The notes under the pieces: generated by a model
Seen by the model: only the letters and a program-made list of their open reading frames with translations
Database searches by the model: none
What the model was told of the DNA's origin: nothing
Position numbers and translations under genes: made by a program
From: Lachnospiraceae bacterium
GTDB lineage: Bacteria > Bacillota > Clostridia > Lachnospirales > Lachnospiraceae
Direction: 5' to 3'
DNA length: 49,264 nt
Assembly (NCBI GenBank): GCA_910575565.1
Contig: CAJTFL010000028.1
Span: 1-49,264, forward strand
Shown: piece after piece, positions 31,879 through 40,712 of the stretch
Layout of the letters: every line of letters begins with the position of its first letter
How positions within the stretch are numbered: the first letter of the stretch is position 1

Positions 31879-33258
31879 TTACCGAGCCGGGCAAGCCTTC
31901 GCCCGCAGCTCCTCATTGGCCTTTTCCACATTCAGCCTTGTAAGAATCAGCGTAATCAGAAGATTGAAGATCATAGGCAGCCACAGATACATGATATGGA
32001 GCATATTGATACAGGAAGCCGACTGTTCCGGGGCTCCTCCCACATATCCGCTGTATGCCAAAAGCCATCCCGCCACAGCGGTTCCGATGCCGCCCCCAAG
32101 CTTTGTCCCAAGGGAAGTGCAGGAATACATCGTGCCGTCCACCCGCCTGCCGGTTTTCAAAAAGGTATATTCCGAACAAGTGGCGATGAGGGCATTCATA
32201 TCTCCCTGAAGAGGACTCATCCCCATTGCCGCCACCGCAGTACACACAAGCATCAGCGGAACGCTTCCCATGTATCCGGCAGCTACCACTCCCAGGCGTC
32301 CGATGGTTCCCAGGGCATAGCCATATAAATTCAGCCTGTACATCCCCTTCCACCTGGCAACCAGCGCCGGCGTAAACAAAAGTCCCACGATCATGGGAAT
32401 ATTGATCGCCCAGGAAAACACGCCCAAAAGATTGGCGTTTTTCAGCACATAGGTCATGAAATAGATTCCCATGTTCAGCGTAGCGGAATAAATCTGCATC
32501 AAAATATAAGCGCCGCAGATCATCAGATAATATTTGTTGTGGACCAGAAGCCCAAAGGCCTGGCTGAGGCGGTAGGTCTCCTCTTTTCCCTGGTTTTTTT
32601 GGCCTCCCTCTTTATCGGCCAGTTCCTCCGGAGGCAGTTCCTTCACGGACCACACAGACAAGGTGTTGGATATGACACCCACAATGGCGTAGATGACGGC
32701 CACGGTTCTCCAGGCGCTGGCTCCGCCGCCGAAATAGGCCACACAGCCCACCGTGATCGTCTGGATCAGCATACTGGTCCCAAAAGCAAACATAAACCGG
32801 ATCGAGCCCATTTGCACCCGCTCATGGTTATTCTTGGTGATCAGAGCAGTCAAGGCGGAGTAGGCGATATTATTGGCCGTGTAAAACCCAGCATTGAGAA
32901 GGGTGTAAGCGATAAAAAACCACGCGTACTGGGCAAACTGGCTGATATCCGCGGGAATCACAAAGATTGCCACCAGGCAGGCCGCGCAGCCGAAGTATCC
33001 GTAAAGCATCCACGGGCGAGCCTTCCCCATCCTGCTGTGGGTCTTGTCAATCAAAGAGCCAAAGAAAATATCGCTGACTCCGTCAAACAGCTTTGAAACA
33101 GCGATCAAGGTTCCTACGATCCCTGCGTTCAGTCCAACCGTATCGGTCAGAAAGATCATGACAAAGGCTGACAAAAGCGCGTACACCACATTGCCCGCGA
33201 TGTCTCCAGAACCGTAGCCGATCTTATTGTGCCATTTTAAATAAGTTTTTTCTCCCAT
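31879..33258 (-). CDS. GPH-family sugar:cation symporter (MelB-like)
   Basis: 459-residue membrane protein with about 12 helices. Landmarks: 'NKIGYGSGDIAGNVVY' at the N-terminus and 'FDGVSDIFFGSLIDKTHSRMGKARPWML', the conserved loop of glycoside-pentoside-hexuronide:cation symporters. It starts 11 bp after the beta-galactosidase gene on the same strand, so it most likely imports the galactoside cleaved there. The substrate is inferred from context. Cation type cannot be told from the sequence. Confidence 0.9.
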   Translation of the reverse strand: MGEKTYLKWHNKIGYGSGDIAGNVVYALLSAFVMIFLTDTVGLNAGIVGTLIAVSKLFDGVSDIFFGSLIDKTHSRMGKARPWMLYGYFGCAACLVAIFVIPADISQFAQYAWFFIAYTLLNAGFYTANNIAYSALTALITKNNHERVQMGSIRFMFAFGTSMLIQTITVGCVAYFGGGASAWRTVAVIYAIVGVISNTLSVWSVKELPPEELADKEGGQKNQGKEETYRLSQAFGLLVHNKYYLMICGAYILMQIYSATLNMGIYFMTYVLKNANLLGVFSWAINIPMIVGLLFTPALVARWKGMYRLNLYGYALGTIGRLGVVAAGYMGSVPLMLVCTAVAAMGMSPLQGDMNALIATCSEYTFLKTGRRVDGTMYSCTSLGTKLGGGIGTAVAGWLLAYSGYVGGAPEQSASCINMLHIMYLWLPMIFNLLITLILTRLNVEKANEELRAKACPAR

Positions 33259-33269
33259 ATTTTCCCTGT

Positions 33270-36200
33270 TTATCCTTTCTTTATGTGTTCCGGTTTAAGA
33301 TTCAGCGAAAACGTAAAAGCTTCCTCTGCCAGCCTGTACTTTTCCAAAAGCCTTGGGCCGCAGCTGTTGGAGCCGATCCCGTTTTGCCGGAAATCAAGGT
33401 TCCACACCGTACTCCCGCAGGGAACCAGCTCAAAATTATGGTTTTTTTCCGCCAGCTCTTCCTGTGTGAAAGCCGAAGCGTTGAAGGAAAACGGCGTCTG
33501 TCCATAGGCTTTGATCCTGATGCCCGGGCCGCTGACCACCACATAATCACAGTCCCAGTGGCTGCCGTTTTCCTGGGGTCTTAAGTAATCCTCGTGAAGT
33601 CCGGCCACGTCGGAGGAATAGATTCCATGGCTGGCGGCTCTGCGCTTATCCACATAACTTTCTTCCGGCCCCAGGCCAAAGTAAACAACCTGATCCATCT
33701 CCTTTGGAAGGAAGAGGCGAAGCCCAAATCTGGGCAGCTCCGGGAAATCAGGATTTCTCGTCACATCCATTTTCACGAAAATCTGCCCTGAATTATCGAT
33801 CCTCCAAACCGTGTCAATGTCCATCATCCTCTGAACCGTCACTGCCGTCATGGCCATCTTGCTATGGATCTCCAGATACTGTGCCGTCAGGGTGTAATTT
33901 GTCACATACGCCCTGGACACTGCCCGGTCATACATGGCTTTTTTCCATTCTGTTTTAATGTACATATCATTATCCGTAGGAGCCCTCCACACATTCAGCT
34001 CCATTGGCCGGTCAAGGAATTCCTTGCCTCCCTCTGTCAGCTGATCGAAGACGCCATATAGCTTATTGTACACATAAGTAAAGGTACTGCCCTTCACCGT
34101 CAGCTGTCTTAAAGTTTCCGATACCTGAAGCCTTGGCTGCTTTTCCTCCGCCTCCTCTCCCTGAGCCTGCCATGCCAGACAGGTCTGGTTCCTGGGATCC
34201 TGGTTTTCAAGGGCGATCTCGTCAAACCCCAGCATATGGCCTTGTTCCCGGAATAGGTCTGGAGATTTCAAGGTGTAGAACACTTTCAGATAAGACCTTC
34301 CCTTGTCCGGCACTGCCACGGGAAGAGCGATCTTCCCCTCCCGGCCCGGAGGAATCTCCGGAATATTGGCCTCGTCTATTTTCCCCGAAGCCGTGGCCTT
34401 GCCGTCACTGCTTACCTCATAGGAGATATCCAGGTAGTCCCGAAGATCCACAAAATTCATCTCATTTTTCAGAACAAGAGCCCCGGTGTCCTGGTCATAA
34501 GAGCGGACTCTGGCAGGCCTATGGACGTTTTTGTATTCCAAAAGCCCCATATGAGGGGTTCTGTCCGGATATACCAGCCCATCCATGCAGAAATTTCCGT
34601 CCTGGGGGTACTCTCCGTGGTCTCCGCCGTAAAAGTACATATCCCTGCCCTCTTCCGTTTTCCCTTTATATACGGCATGGTCACACCACTCCCACACGAA
34701 ACCTCCGCAGATACAGTCGTACCGTTCAATCAATTCAAAATAATCCTCGTAGTCTCCCGCTCCGTTTCCCATGGAATGGCAATATTCACACATGATGTAG
34801 GGCTTGTCCGGATTCGATTCCACGTAGTCGGAAACCTCCTGAAAGCCAGGGTACATACGGCTGTAGAGATCAATATTGCGGTAATCGTATTTTCGCTTCC
34901 GCCCCCTGTAGTACGCGCTCTCGTAGTGGGTCAGCCTGCCAGGGTCAACCTGCTTTGTCCACGCCAGGGCCTTCTCGAAAGTACAGCCATACCCGCATTC
35001 ATTTCCCATGGACCAAATGACCACGCAGGGACGGTTCTTGTCCCGCTCCACAAGCTTTCTCACCCGGTCAAGAGTGGCCTCGTCAAACTCGGGATTGTCC
35101 GAGATCAGCTCGTTCCATCTGCCGGCCCGCTCCTCATCGGTATCATTGGAATAGCACAGCATCCAGGGCCCGTGGCTTTCATTGTCCGCCTCGTCGATGA
35201 CGAAAAAACCATATTGGTCACACATCTGGTAAAACATGGGCTGGTTAGGATAATGGCTGGTACGGATAGCGTTGAAATTATGCCGCTTCATCATGCTCAG
35301 ATCCTGTTTCATCTGCTCCACAGTAATGACAAATCCCGTGGCTGGGTCTGAATCGTGCCGGTTCACGCCCCTGAATTTTACCGGAGAGCCGTTTACGTAC
35401 ACCACATTGCCCTCCACATGGATCTCACGGATGCCCACCTGTTCCGTGATCACCTCGTGCTCCGTCTCCAGCACCAGGGTATACAAATAAGGTTCTTCGC
35501 TGTTCCACAAGCGAGGATTTTTGACAATGAATTCCGTATCTCCTTTATACACAAAGTCAGCCACCGCCTCCCCGTCCTCATCATAAACCGAAGCCTTCAC
35601 CGGGATCACTTCATCCAGGTATTTTGTCCGGATGCTCACAAAGGCCTGGCCGCCTTCTATCCTGGTATTGATAAAGTAGTCGTAAATGCACTGCTGGGGC
35701 CTTTTCATCAAGTACACATCCCGGAAAATGCCGCTCATGCGGAATTTGTCCTGATCTTCCAGGTAGCTTCCATCGCACCATTTCAAGACCAGCACCCCGA
35801 GAAGATTCTCCCCTTCCCTGATCTTGTCGGTCACGTCAAACTCACTGAGTGCGTGGGAAACCTGGCTGTAGCCCACATATTCTCCGTTAAGCCACACATA
35901 AAAGCAGGAATCCACCCCTTCAAATTCCAGAAACGCCCTGGGTGCTTTTTCCTCCTTCTGATAGGTAAAGGAATGGATATAGGCGCCGCAGGGATTATCC
36001 TGGGGCACATAGGGAGGATCTACGGGAAAGGGATACCGGAAATTGGTATACTGGTGGCTGTCATGGCCATAGTTCTGCCACACACCGGGAACCGGCACAA
36101 GCTCATATCCCTGTGTGTCAAAGCCTTCTTCATAGAATAATTGGTTGAGCTCATAGATGCTGTCATAGTATTTAAATTTCCAGCAGCCATTGAGCATTTG

Positions 36201-36332
36201 GATCCGATCCGACTCTTCTCTGTGTTCGATTAACCCATCCATTTTAACTCCCGCCGGCACGTAATAGGAACGATCCGGCATGGTGTTCTCATGAAGCATA
36301 TGCAGATCCTCGTAATAGCGCGGTACGATCAT
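33270..36332 (-). CDS. lacZ: Beta-galactosidase, GH2 family
   Basis: About 1020 residues, the usual length of LacZ-type enzymes. Acid/base Glu in 'IWSMGNECGYG', nucleophile Glu in 'IMCEYCHSMGNG', plus 'NFNAIRTSHYP' and the C-terminal Bgal small-chain domain. Cytoplasmic hydrolysis of lactose and related galactosides. Start ATG 36332 with GAGGAG upstream; an open frame continues for ~297 more codons through the promoter and the 147-bp repeats, but that part has repeat-encoded nonsense sequence and is not protein. First gene of an operon with the GPH symporter; divergent from the AraC regulator at 36855, which probably activates it. Confidence 0.95.
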   Translation of the reverse strand: MIVPRYYEDLHMLHENTMPDRSYYVPAGVKMDGLIEHREESDRIQMLNGCWKFKYYDSIYELNQLFYEEGFDTQGYELVPVPGVWQNYGHDSHQYTNFRYPFPVDPPYVPQDNPCGAYIHSFTYQKEEKAPRAFLEFEGVDSCFYVWLNGEYVGYSQVSHALSEFDVTDKIREGENLLGVLVLKWCDGSYLEDQDKFRMSGIFRDVYLMKRPQQCIYDYFINTRIEGGQAFVSIRTKYLDEVIPVKASVYDEDGEAVADFVYKGDTEFIVKNPRLWNSEEPYLYTLVLETEHEVITEQVGIREIHVEGNVVYVNGSPVKFRGVNRHDSDPATGFVITVEQMKQDLSMMKRHNFNAIRTSHYPNQPMFYQMCDQYGFFVIDEADNESHGPWMLCYSNDTDEERAGRWNELISDNPEFDEATLDRVRKLVERDKNRPCVVIWSMGNECGYGCTFEKALAWTKQVDPGRLTHYESAYYRGRKRKYDYRNIDLYSRMYPGFQEVSDYVESNPDKPYIMCEYCHSMGNGAGDYEDYFELIERYDCICGGFVWEWCDHAVYKGKTEEGRDMYFYGGDHGEYPQDGNFCMDGLVYPDRTPHMGLLEYKNVHRPARVRSYDQDTGALVLKNEMNFVDLRDYLDISYEVSSDGKATASGKIDEANIPEIPPGREGKIALPVAVPDKGRSYLKVFYTLKSPDLFREQGHMLGFDEIALENQDPRNQTCLAWQAQGEEAEEKQPRLQVSETLRQLTVKGSTFTYVYNKLYGVFDQLTEGGKEFLDRPMELNVWRAPTDNDMYIKTEWKKAMYDRAVSRAYVTNYTLTAQYLEIHSKMAMTAVTVQRMMDIDTVWRIDNSGQIFVKMDVTRNPDFPELPRFGLRLFLPKEMDQVVYFGLGPEESYVDKRRAASHGIYSSDVAGLHEDYLRPQENGSHWDCDYVVVSGPGIRIKAYGQTPFSFNASAFTQEELAEKNHNFELVPCGSTVWNLDFRQNGIGSNSCGPRLLEKYRLAEEAFTFSLNLKPEHIKKG

Positions 36333-36380
36333 GGCATTCTTCTCCTCATATACATTATTTTTGACTGTATCTTGCTCCCC

Positions 36381-36408
36381 ACACAGGCCTGTGTTTGCAA
36401 ATATTATA
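36381..36408 (-). promoter_or_regulatory. lacZ promoter region with ACACAGGCCTGTGT palindrome
   Basis: On the minus strand TATAAT (36403-36408) lacks a good -35, as in activator-dependent promoters. A perfect 14-bp palindrome ACACAGGCCTGTGT (36381-36394) covers about +3 to +16 and could be a repressor operator. Confidence 0.5.
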
Positions 36409-36441
36409 AGGTATTTTTGCTGTTTTTGACATAAAGAGGAA

Positions 36442-36470
36442 TAGACAAAATATGCACAAAATGATATAAT
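36442..36470 (+). promoter_or_regulatory. Promoter of the AraC regulator
   Basis: TAGACA (36442-36447) and TATAAT (36465-36470) with a 17-bp spacer, divergent from lacZ. The transcript would run through the 147-bp repeats, a leader of ~380 nt. Confidence 0.7.
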
Positions 36471-36480
36471 ACAGGTATTA

Positions 36481-36834
36481 CAGTTCACAGGGCGGGGAAA
36501 AGCGGACGTAAACAGGTGTCGCGCTTGCGCGTAAGACAGTTTGCGGCCGCTTTTCCACATCGGGCGAACGCCCGATGCTTCTTGTCCGGCGCAAGCTGGA
36601 CAAGAAGACGCCCCTGTAAGCCAACTACAGTTCACAGGGCGGGGAAAAGCGGACGTAAACAGGCGTCGCGCTTGCGCGTAAGACAGTTTGCGGCCGCTTT
36701 TCCACATCGGGCGAACGCCCGATGCTTCTTGTCCGGCGCAAGCTGGGCAAGAAGACGCCCCTGTAAGCCAACTACAATTCACAGGGCAGAATAGCGGGCG
36801 TAAACAGGCGTCGCGCTTGCGCGTAAGACAGTTC
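36481..36834 (+). repeat. 147-bp structured tandem repeat in the regulator leader
   Basis: Two full units start at 36481 and 36628, and a shortened third at 36775, with exact 147-bp spacing and near identity. Each full unit has several perfect stems: GGAAAAGCGG/CCGCTTTTCC, ATCGGGCG/CGCCCGAT and CTTCTTGTCC/GGACAAGAAG, and CCCTGT/ACAGGG spans the unit border. No CRISPR spacers are present. The array ends about 20 bp before the regulator start codon and is transcribed with it. Confidence 0.85.
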
Positions 36835-36854
36835 GGGAGAGGAGGCAGCCAGCC

Positions 36855-37736
36855 ATGTATACAGACAATGCCTACTGGCACAATAAGCACCTGGATTTCA
36901 AGGATAAGAAGCATCCCCTCTTTGTGGGAAGCGCCGGCGTATATCAATTGTTTACCAGGCCCAGGCTTCCCACCCACAGGCCCAGGGGACGTCTCGATTA
37001 CCAGCTGCTTTATATCGCCTCCGGAAAGGCTCATTTCTATTTCCATGGCCGGGAAGAAATCGTGCCCGCAGGAAACATGGTTCTGTACCGGCCTAAGGAG
37101 GAACAGCGCTACTACTATTACGGGGTTGACCGCACAGAAGCCTATTGGGTTCATTTTACGGGAAATAACGTGAAAAATATCTTGAGAAAATATGGCATCC
37201 CTGACGATGCCCATGTGATTCACACCGGAACCTCTTTAGATTATAAGAAGATTTACCTGCACATGATTCAGGAGCTGAAGCTCACCAAGCCTCACTACGA
37301 GGCGGTTCTTGTGTATTATCTTGAATTGCTGCTTGTGATGATCAGCCGGCTTCAGGAAAAAAAGCCCAGGAGCAAGAATGTTTTTCTCATTGACGAGATG
37401 GACTTGGCCGTCACCCATTTCCATTCCTGCTACAACCATCCCATTAGCATTGAAGAATACGCCAGAAGCCGGGGCATGAGCGTCAGCTGGTTTATCCGGA
37501 ATTTCAAGGATTATGCCGGTTCAACCCCTGCCCAGTACCTTCTTTCCCTTCGGATCTCCAATGCCCAGAGCCTGCTGGAGTCCACCTCTTATAATGTCAT
37601 GGAGATCGCGGAGATTGTGGGCTACAACAATCCTTTATACTTCAGCCGCCTGTTCAAAAAACAGTGCGGGGTCTCTCCTACCGAGTATAGGAAGCAGTTA
37701 ACGGCAGAAACACATTTATCATTGGGAGCATTTTGA
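36855..37736 (+). CDS. AraC-family regulator of the beta-galactosidase operon
   Basis: 293 residues. N-terminal cupin sensor ('LLYIASGKAHFYFHGREEIVPAGNMVLYRP' pattern, residues ~50-85) likely binds a sugar. Two C-terminal helix-turn-helix motifs (residues ~190-290) end with 'IVGYNNPLYFSRLFKKQCGVSPTEYRKQ'. Divergently placed from lacZ and the symporter, so it is their probable activator. Start ATG 36855 with AGGAGG 9 nt upstream. Its leader contains the 147-bp repeats. Its last ~60 bp overlap the tail of the serine recombinase on the other strand. Confidence 0.9.
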   Translation: MYTDNAYWHNKHLDFKDKKHPLFVGSAGVYQLFTRPRLPTHRPRGRLDYQLLYIASGKAHFYFHGREEIVPAGNMVLYRPKEEQRYYYYGVDRTEAYWVHFTGNNVKNILRKYGIPDDAHVIHTGTSLDYKKIYLHMIQELKLTKPHYEAVLVYYLELLLVMISRLQEKKPRSKNVFLIDEMDLAVTHFHSCYNHPISIEEYARSRGMSVSWFIRNFKDYAGSTPAQYLLSLRISNAQSLLESTSYNVMEIAEIVGYNNPLYFSRLFKKQCGVSPTEYRKQLTAETHLSLGAF

Positions 37737-39423
37737 TATCGATATAGGTAGAGAAGCCCCTGAAATGTTCCATCTCAGGGGCCCCAGCTTTTTTTAGCGG
37801 TTTACCCTGCGGACAGTTTACGCTTTTTGCAACCGTGTAGCTCCATTTGAGGGGGAGCAGATTCAAATGCACATCAATATGGGCTTTATCATTCACAACC
37901 ATTTTGTCTAAGATTTCTTTGTAAAAATCATCTTCGTATTCTACACCATTTATAAGCTCATTCATTGCTTCTGTAATTTCAGCAATAAGCTCTTGCTGTT
38001 TTTCAATCATCTCCTTTTGTTTGTCTATGCTATCTATCACGGATTGCAGTTCGGCAATCTCATTCTCACATTTTGCCCTTGCTGCTGAAAATTCATCTCT
38101 GGTAATATCACCAGATGTATAAAGGTCAATGAGGTTTGTGCGTTTTTGCAGGGTGGCTTTTATCTGTGATTTTAGTTTCTCACTGTCTGTACCTGTGGTA
38201 TCCATTGCGATAATAGACTTGATAATAGCAAGCAAATTGTTAGTGATTCTTTCTTTATTATACTTTAAACTATTCGTGACAAGATACATGATGTGGGTTG
38301 CATCTTCGTTGCGTATGCTAAGTCCACTGCATCCAACTTGATTCCCTGCTTTGTCCACATGAGGGCTTCCATGCCTTGCAGCTTCAAGACACCGCCACGC
38401 CTTATAGCGGCTTCCATTTTTTCGGGTTTTATATCTCGCCACATAACTTGAACCGCAGCATCCGCATTTGATTTTCCCAGAAAATGGATAACGGTTGCTG
38501 TGTTTCGCTTTTCCCTCCTGTGAAAGAGACTTTTCATCCAAAATGCGGTTTGCCTTATCGAAAAGCTCACGGGAGATAATCGGCTCATGATGGTCTTTGA
38601 TAATCACAAATTCCTCTTGCCCAAGGTTTACTTTCTTTTCATGGGATAAAAAATCTGGTGTATAGGTTTTCTTCTGCACCAAATCACCGCAGTATTTTTC
38701 ATTGCGGATAACACGAAGAATAACTGTGTTTTGCCATTCTTTTACCCGCATGGGCTTAATGCCCTCCTCCCGAAATTCACGGGCGATCACATGAGTTCCT
38801 TTCCCTTCATTTACAAACTTGTGAAAGATAAGACGGACAACTTTCGCCCCATCCTCATTAATATACATTTTGCCGTCTTTCACATCGTAGCCAAGCATAC
38901 TCCGCCCAAACACAACTCCCTGCTCCATCTGGCGTTTCTGCCCCCATTTCACACGCTCGGAAGTCTTACGGCTTTCCTCCTGTGCAATCGAGGACATAAT
39001 GGCAAGGCGAAGCTCGGCATCGCCGTCTAAAGTGTTGATGTTATCATTCATAAAGATAACACCCACGCCGTGCTTCTTGAGGTCACGGGTATAGAATATA
39101 CTATCAAGGGTATTCCTCGCAAAACGGGAGATTTCTTTTGTTACAATCAAATCAAAATCACCGTTTTTCGCACACGCAATCATGCGGTTAAATTCTTTCC
39201 TTTTTTTCGTATTCGTACCAGAGATGCCTTCATCTGCGAACACTTCGTAAAGCTCCCAATCGGGATTACATTCTATATACTGTCTGAAATAACGCTGCTG
39301 GCTTTCAAATGAATTTGCCTGGTCTTCATTGTCCGTAGACACACGGCAGTATGCGGCAACCTTTCTCTTTGTGTGCTGTATCTTCCTTTCTTGGTTTAGG
39401 GTTTCGTATTTATCTATTGACAT
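37678..39423 (-). CDS. Large serine recombinase (element 2)
   Basis: ~581 residues from ATG 39423 (AAGGAGAT upstream; a longer frame to 39498 reads the leader repeat). Catalytic Ser in 'AYCRVSTDNEDQ', 'ISRFARNTLDSIFYTRDL', zinc ribbon 'CGCCGSSYV...WRCLEA', and a C-terminal coiled coil. Strong similarity to the recombinase at 16620-18203 over the whole length. The last ~40 residues (after VNCPQGKPLKK) are read from the terminator and 3' end of the AraC gene, so the natural stop was probably lost at the junction. It is likely the integrase of the lower-GC region to the right. Confidence 0.92.
   Translation of the reverse strand: MSIDKYETLNQERKIQHTKRKVAAYCRVSTDNEDQANSFESQQRYFRQYIECNPDWELYEVFADEGISGTNTKKRKEFNRMIACAKNGDFDLIVTKEISRFARNTLDSIFYTRDLKKHGVGVIFMNDNINTLDGDAELRLAIMSSIAQEESRKTSERVKWGQKRQMEQGVVFGRSMLGYDVKDGKMYINEDGAKVVRLIFHKFVNEGKGTHVIAREFREEGIKPMRVKEWQNTVILRVIRNEKYCGDLVQKKTYTPDFLSHEKKVNLGQEEFVIIKDHHEPIISRELFDKANRILDEKSLSQEGKAKHSNRYPFSGKIKCGCCGSSYVARYKTRKNGSRYKAWRCLEAARHGSPHVDKAGNQVGCSGLSIRNEDATHIMYLVTNSLKYNKERITNNLLAIIKSIIAMDTTGTDSEKLKSQIKATLQKRTNLIDLYTSGDITRDEFSAARAKCENEIAELQSVIDSIDKQKEMIEKQQELIAEITEAMNELINGVEYEDDFYKEILDKMVVNDKAHIDVHLNLLPLKWSYTVAKSVNCPQGKPLKKAGAPEMEHFRGFSTYIDIKMLPMINVFLPLTASYTR
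37756..37795 (+). terminator. Terminator of the AraC regulator gene
   Basis: Perfect 8-bp stem GCCCCTGA/TCAGGGGC, then CCAGC and seven T. It lies inside the end of the frame of recombinase 2 on the other strand, which suggests that the element inserted right beside this terminator. Confidence 0.8.
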
Positions 39424-39461
39424 AAGAATATCTCCTTTCCTTAATTTTGCCCATTTTTTCA

Positions 39462-39493
39462 GGGCATAAAGGTATACCCTTGCGGTGTTTCCC
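39462..39493 (-). repeat. Conserved leader repeat, copy R1 (before recombinase 2)
   Basis: On the minus strand a ~32-bp unit (GAAACACCGCAAGGGTATAC followed by CTTTATGCCC) is followed by a small GCCC/GGGC hairpin, then the ribosome-binding site. The start codon lies 38 nt away. The same unit occurs at 45861 and 46811 before two other genes. Confidence 0.75.
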
Positions 39494-39515
39494 GACAATC
39501 CCTTGCCGTATTTTC

Positions 39516-39560
39516 AGTATAGTTAATTGAAAATGGTATGTCGAATGTGCAAATTTGCAC
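39516..39560 (-). promoter_or_regulatory. Promoter of recombinase 2 with a perfect 14-bp palindrome
   Basis: On the minus strand TCGACA (39539-39544) and TATACT (39516-39521) are 17 bp apart. GTGCAAATTTGCAC (39547-39560), a perfect palindrome, abuts the -35 box and is a good operator candidate. Confidence 0.65.
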
Positions 39561-39578
39561 TTCTCACACTTGACTATG

Positions 39579-39608
39579 TAAAAACGTCAAGCGGTTATGC
39601 CTGACGTT
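39579..39608 (-). terminator. Terminator after the SHOCT-like gene 2
   Basis: 7-bp stem AACGTCA/TGACGTT followed by UUUAC on the minus strand, directly after the stop at 39617. It separates the small gene from recombinase 2. Confidence 0.55.
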
Positions 39609-39616
39609 GCTCTTTT

Positions 39617-39802
39617 CTAATTTAGACGATATTGTTTTTCAAGCTCAAGCAGGCAGCGTTCCCGCTGTGATGCGGTCAACAGATTCCGGTTTTCTAATGA
39701 TAAAAGGATTGACCTTTGAAAATTCATAAGAAATGCTGCGTGTTCCTGCTCATTCAATTCTGGGACAGGCTCGCCAACATACCTAAATTCTCTATGCTCC
39801 AA
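39617..39802 (-). CDS. Small SHOCT-like protein upstream of recombinase 2
   Basis: 61 residues, TTG start at 39802 with GGGAGG 9 nt upstream. 'FLMNFQRSILLSLENRNLLTASQRERCLLELEKQY' parallels the small protein at 18292-18483 in length, position and sequence. The shared pairing with a large serine recombinase suggests a functional partner, but no activity is known to me. Confidence 0.7.
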   Translation of the reverse strand: MEHREFRYVGEPVPELNEQEHAAFLMNFQRSILLSLENRNLLTASQRERCLLELEKQYRLN

Positions 39803-39863
39803 CAGGCAGCACCTCCCTCATTCTCAATGTATGAGCGAATGATTGTACCATATAACGAGAGGG

Positions 39864-40256
39864 CTAATCCTTTTTTTGAACGCTGTCATCATGCAGCGGA
39901 CAACATTCATGAGCAGGCAAAGAAGACGAGAGCCTGCCCCGCTTCATCGGGCATTGCGAATATCCGTTTAAACCAATACTAATTGCCAATGCTTTGTCCA
40001 TTACAGGAAGAAAACGCTTGTCAAGAGTTCCCATATACTCCCGCAAACGTCGCTTATCAATCGTCCGTATCTGTTCAAGCAGGATGATAGAGTCCCTGTC
40101 AAGCCCCTCAACATCCTTTACTTCGGTATGCGTCGGTAATTTTGCCTTTGTCTGTGTTTTACCTGTTATGGCAGCGATAATGACTGTCGGGCTGTGGCTA
40201 TTTCCTATATCATTAGAAATGATAAGTACGGGTCGTATGCCGCCCTGTATCTGGCT
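39864..40256 (-). pseudogene. 5'-truncated MazF/PemK-family toxin
   Basis: The minus-strand frame reads 'QGGIRPVLIISNDIGNSHSP', 'VIIAAITGKTQTKAKLPTH' and 'LLEQIRTIDKRRLREYMGTLD', clear MazF endoribonuclease sequence. A TAA stands directly before it at 40257, and the N-terminal ~25 residues (the usual GDIYYADL strand) are missing. The C-terminal ~30 residues after 'ISIGLNGY' are not family-like. No antitoxin gene is next to it. A remnant, probably inactive. Confidence 0.75.
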
Positions 40257-40639
40257 TTATATAAAAAGCATTTTCTATTTGTCCCCCACATCCCGAAAAT
40301 GCTGATGCGTGATTACGCAAGGGAAATCACCAAACGGTCAGCAGCGAACTGACGCCACGGGAGTTGCACCCCAACTGTCGGTCTGACAGAGCCGCCCCCA
40401 TTGCCTGCGGCGGACTGGTTACCGCTCGGACTGTGGCTGGACGGGAGTATCATTGTCCTCTTTGTGGGTCTTGGCGGAATCGGGAACTGCCCGATATTTT
40501 CAGTCGGTATTTTTTCGCTTACTGCCTTTCGGCGGGTCATGGCGTACCGCTGCACACGCTTATGCTTATTACAGTCACAAAGAGAATGTATTTGGTGAAT
40601 GGCTATTCCCTTGTCAAAGAGCCGTCCCGTTTTTGCCAT
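40257..40639. other. Gene-remnant stretch with no clear product
   Basis: Open frames exist on both strands (for example minus 40313-40639), but none has a ribosome-binding site or a family motif I recognise. Base composition is higher in GC than the flanks. Likely debris of the conjugative element. Confidence 0.35.
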
Positions 40640-40682
40640 AAAGGAAAACAGGTGAAAGGATTTTTAAACCCCTTCACCTGTT
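40640..40682 (-). terminator. Terminator after the sigma-factor pseudogene
   Basis: Stem ACAGGTGAA-GG with CC-CTTCACCTGT, then UUUUCCUUU on the minus strand, 31 bp past the stop. Confidence 0.75.
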
Positions 40683-40712
40683 TGCTCACTCAACCGCCAC
40701 AACACAAGGCAA

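Noticed and set aside
36481..36834. CRISPR array
   Set aside because: Units are 147 bp, contiguous and have no spacers; they are plain tandem repeats.
36333..37223. A ~297-codon in-frame N-terminal extension of the beta-galactosidase
   Set aside because: It runs through two divergent promoters and the 147-bp repeats, gives repeated low-quality sequence, and the normal LacZ start with a good ribosome-binding site is at 36332.
40313..40639. A 108-codon minus-strand frame starting MAKTGRLFDK
   Set aside because: No ribosome-binding site, it starts in the sigma-gene terminator flank, and I recognise no family; kept only as a remnant region.
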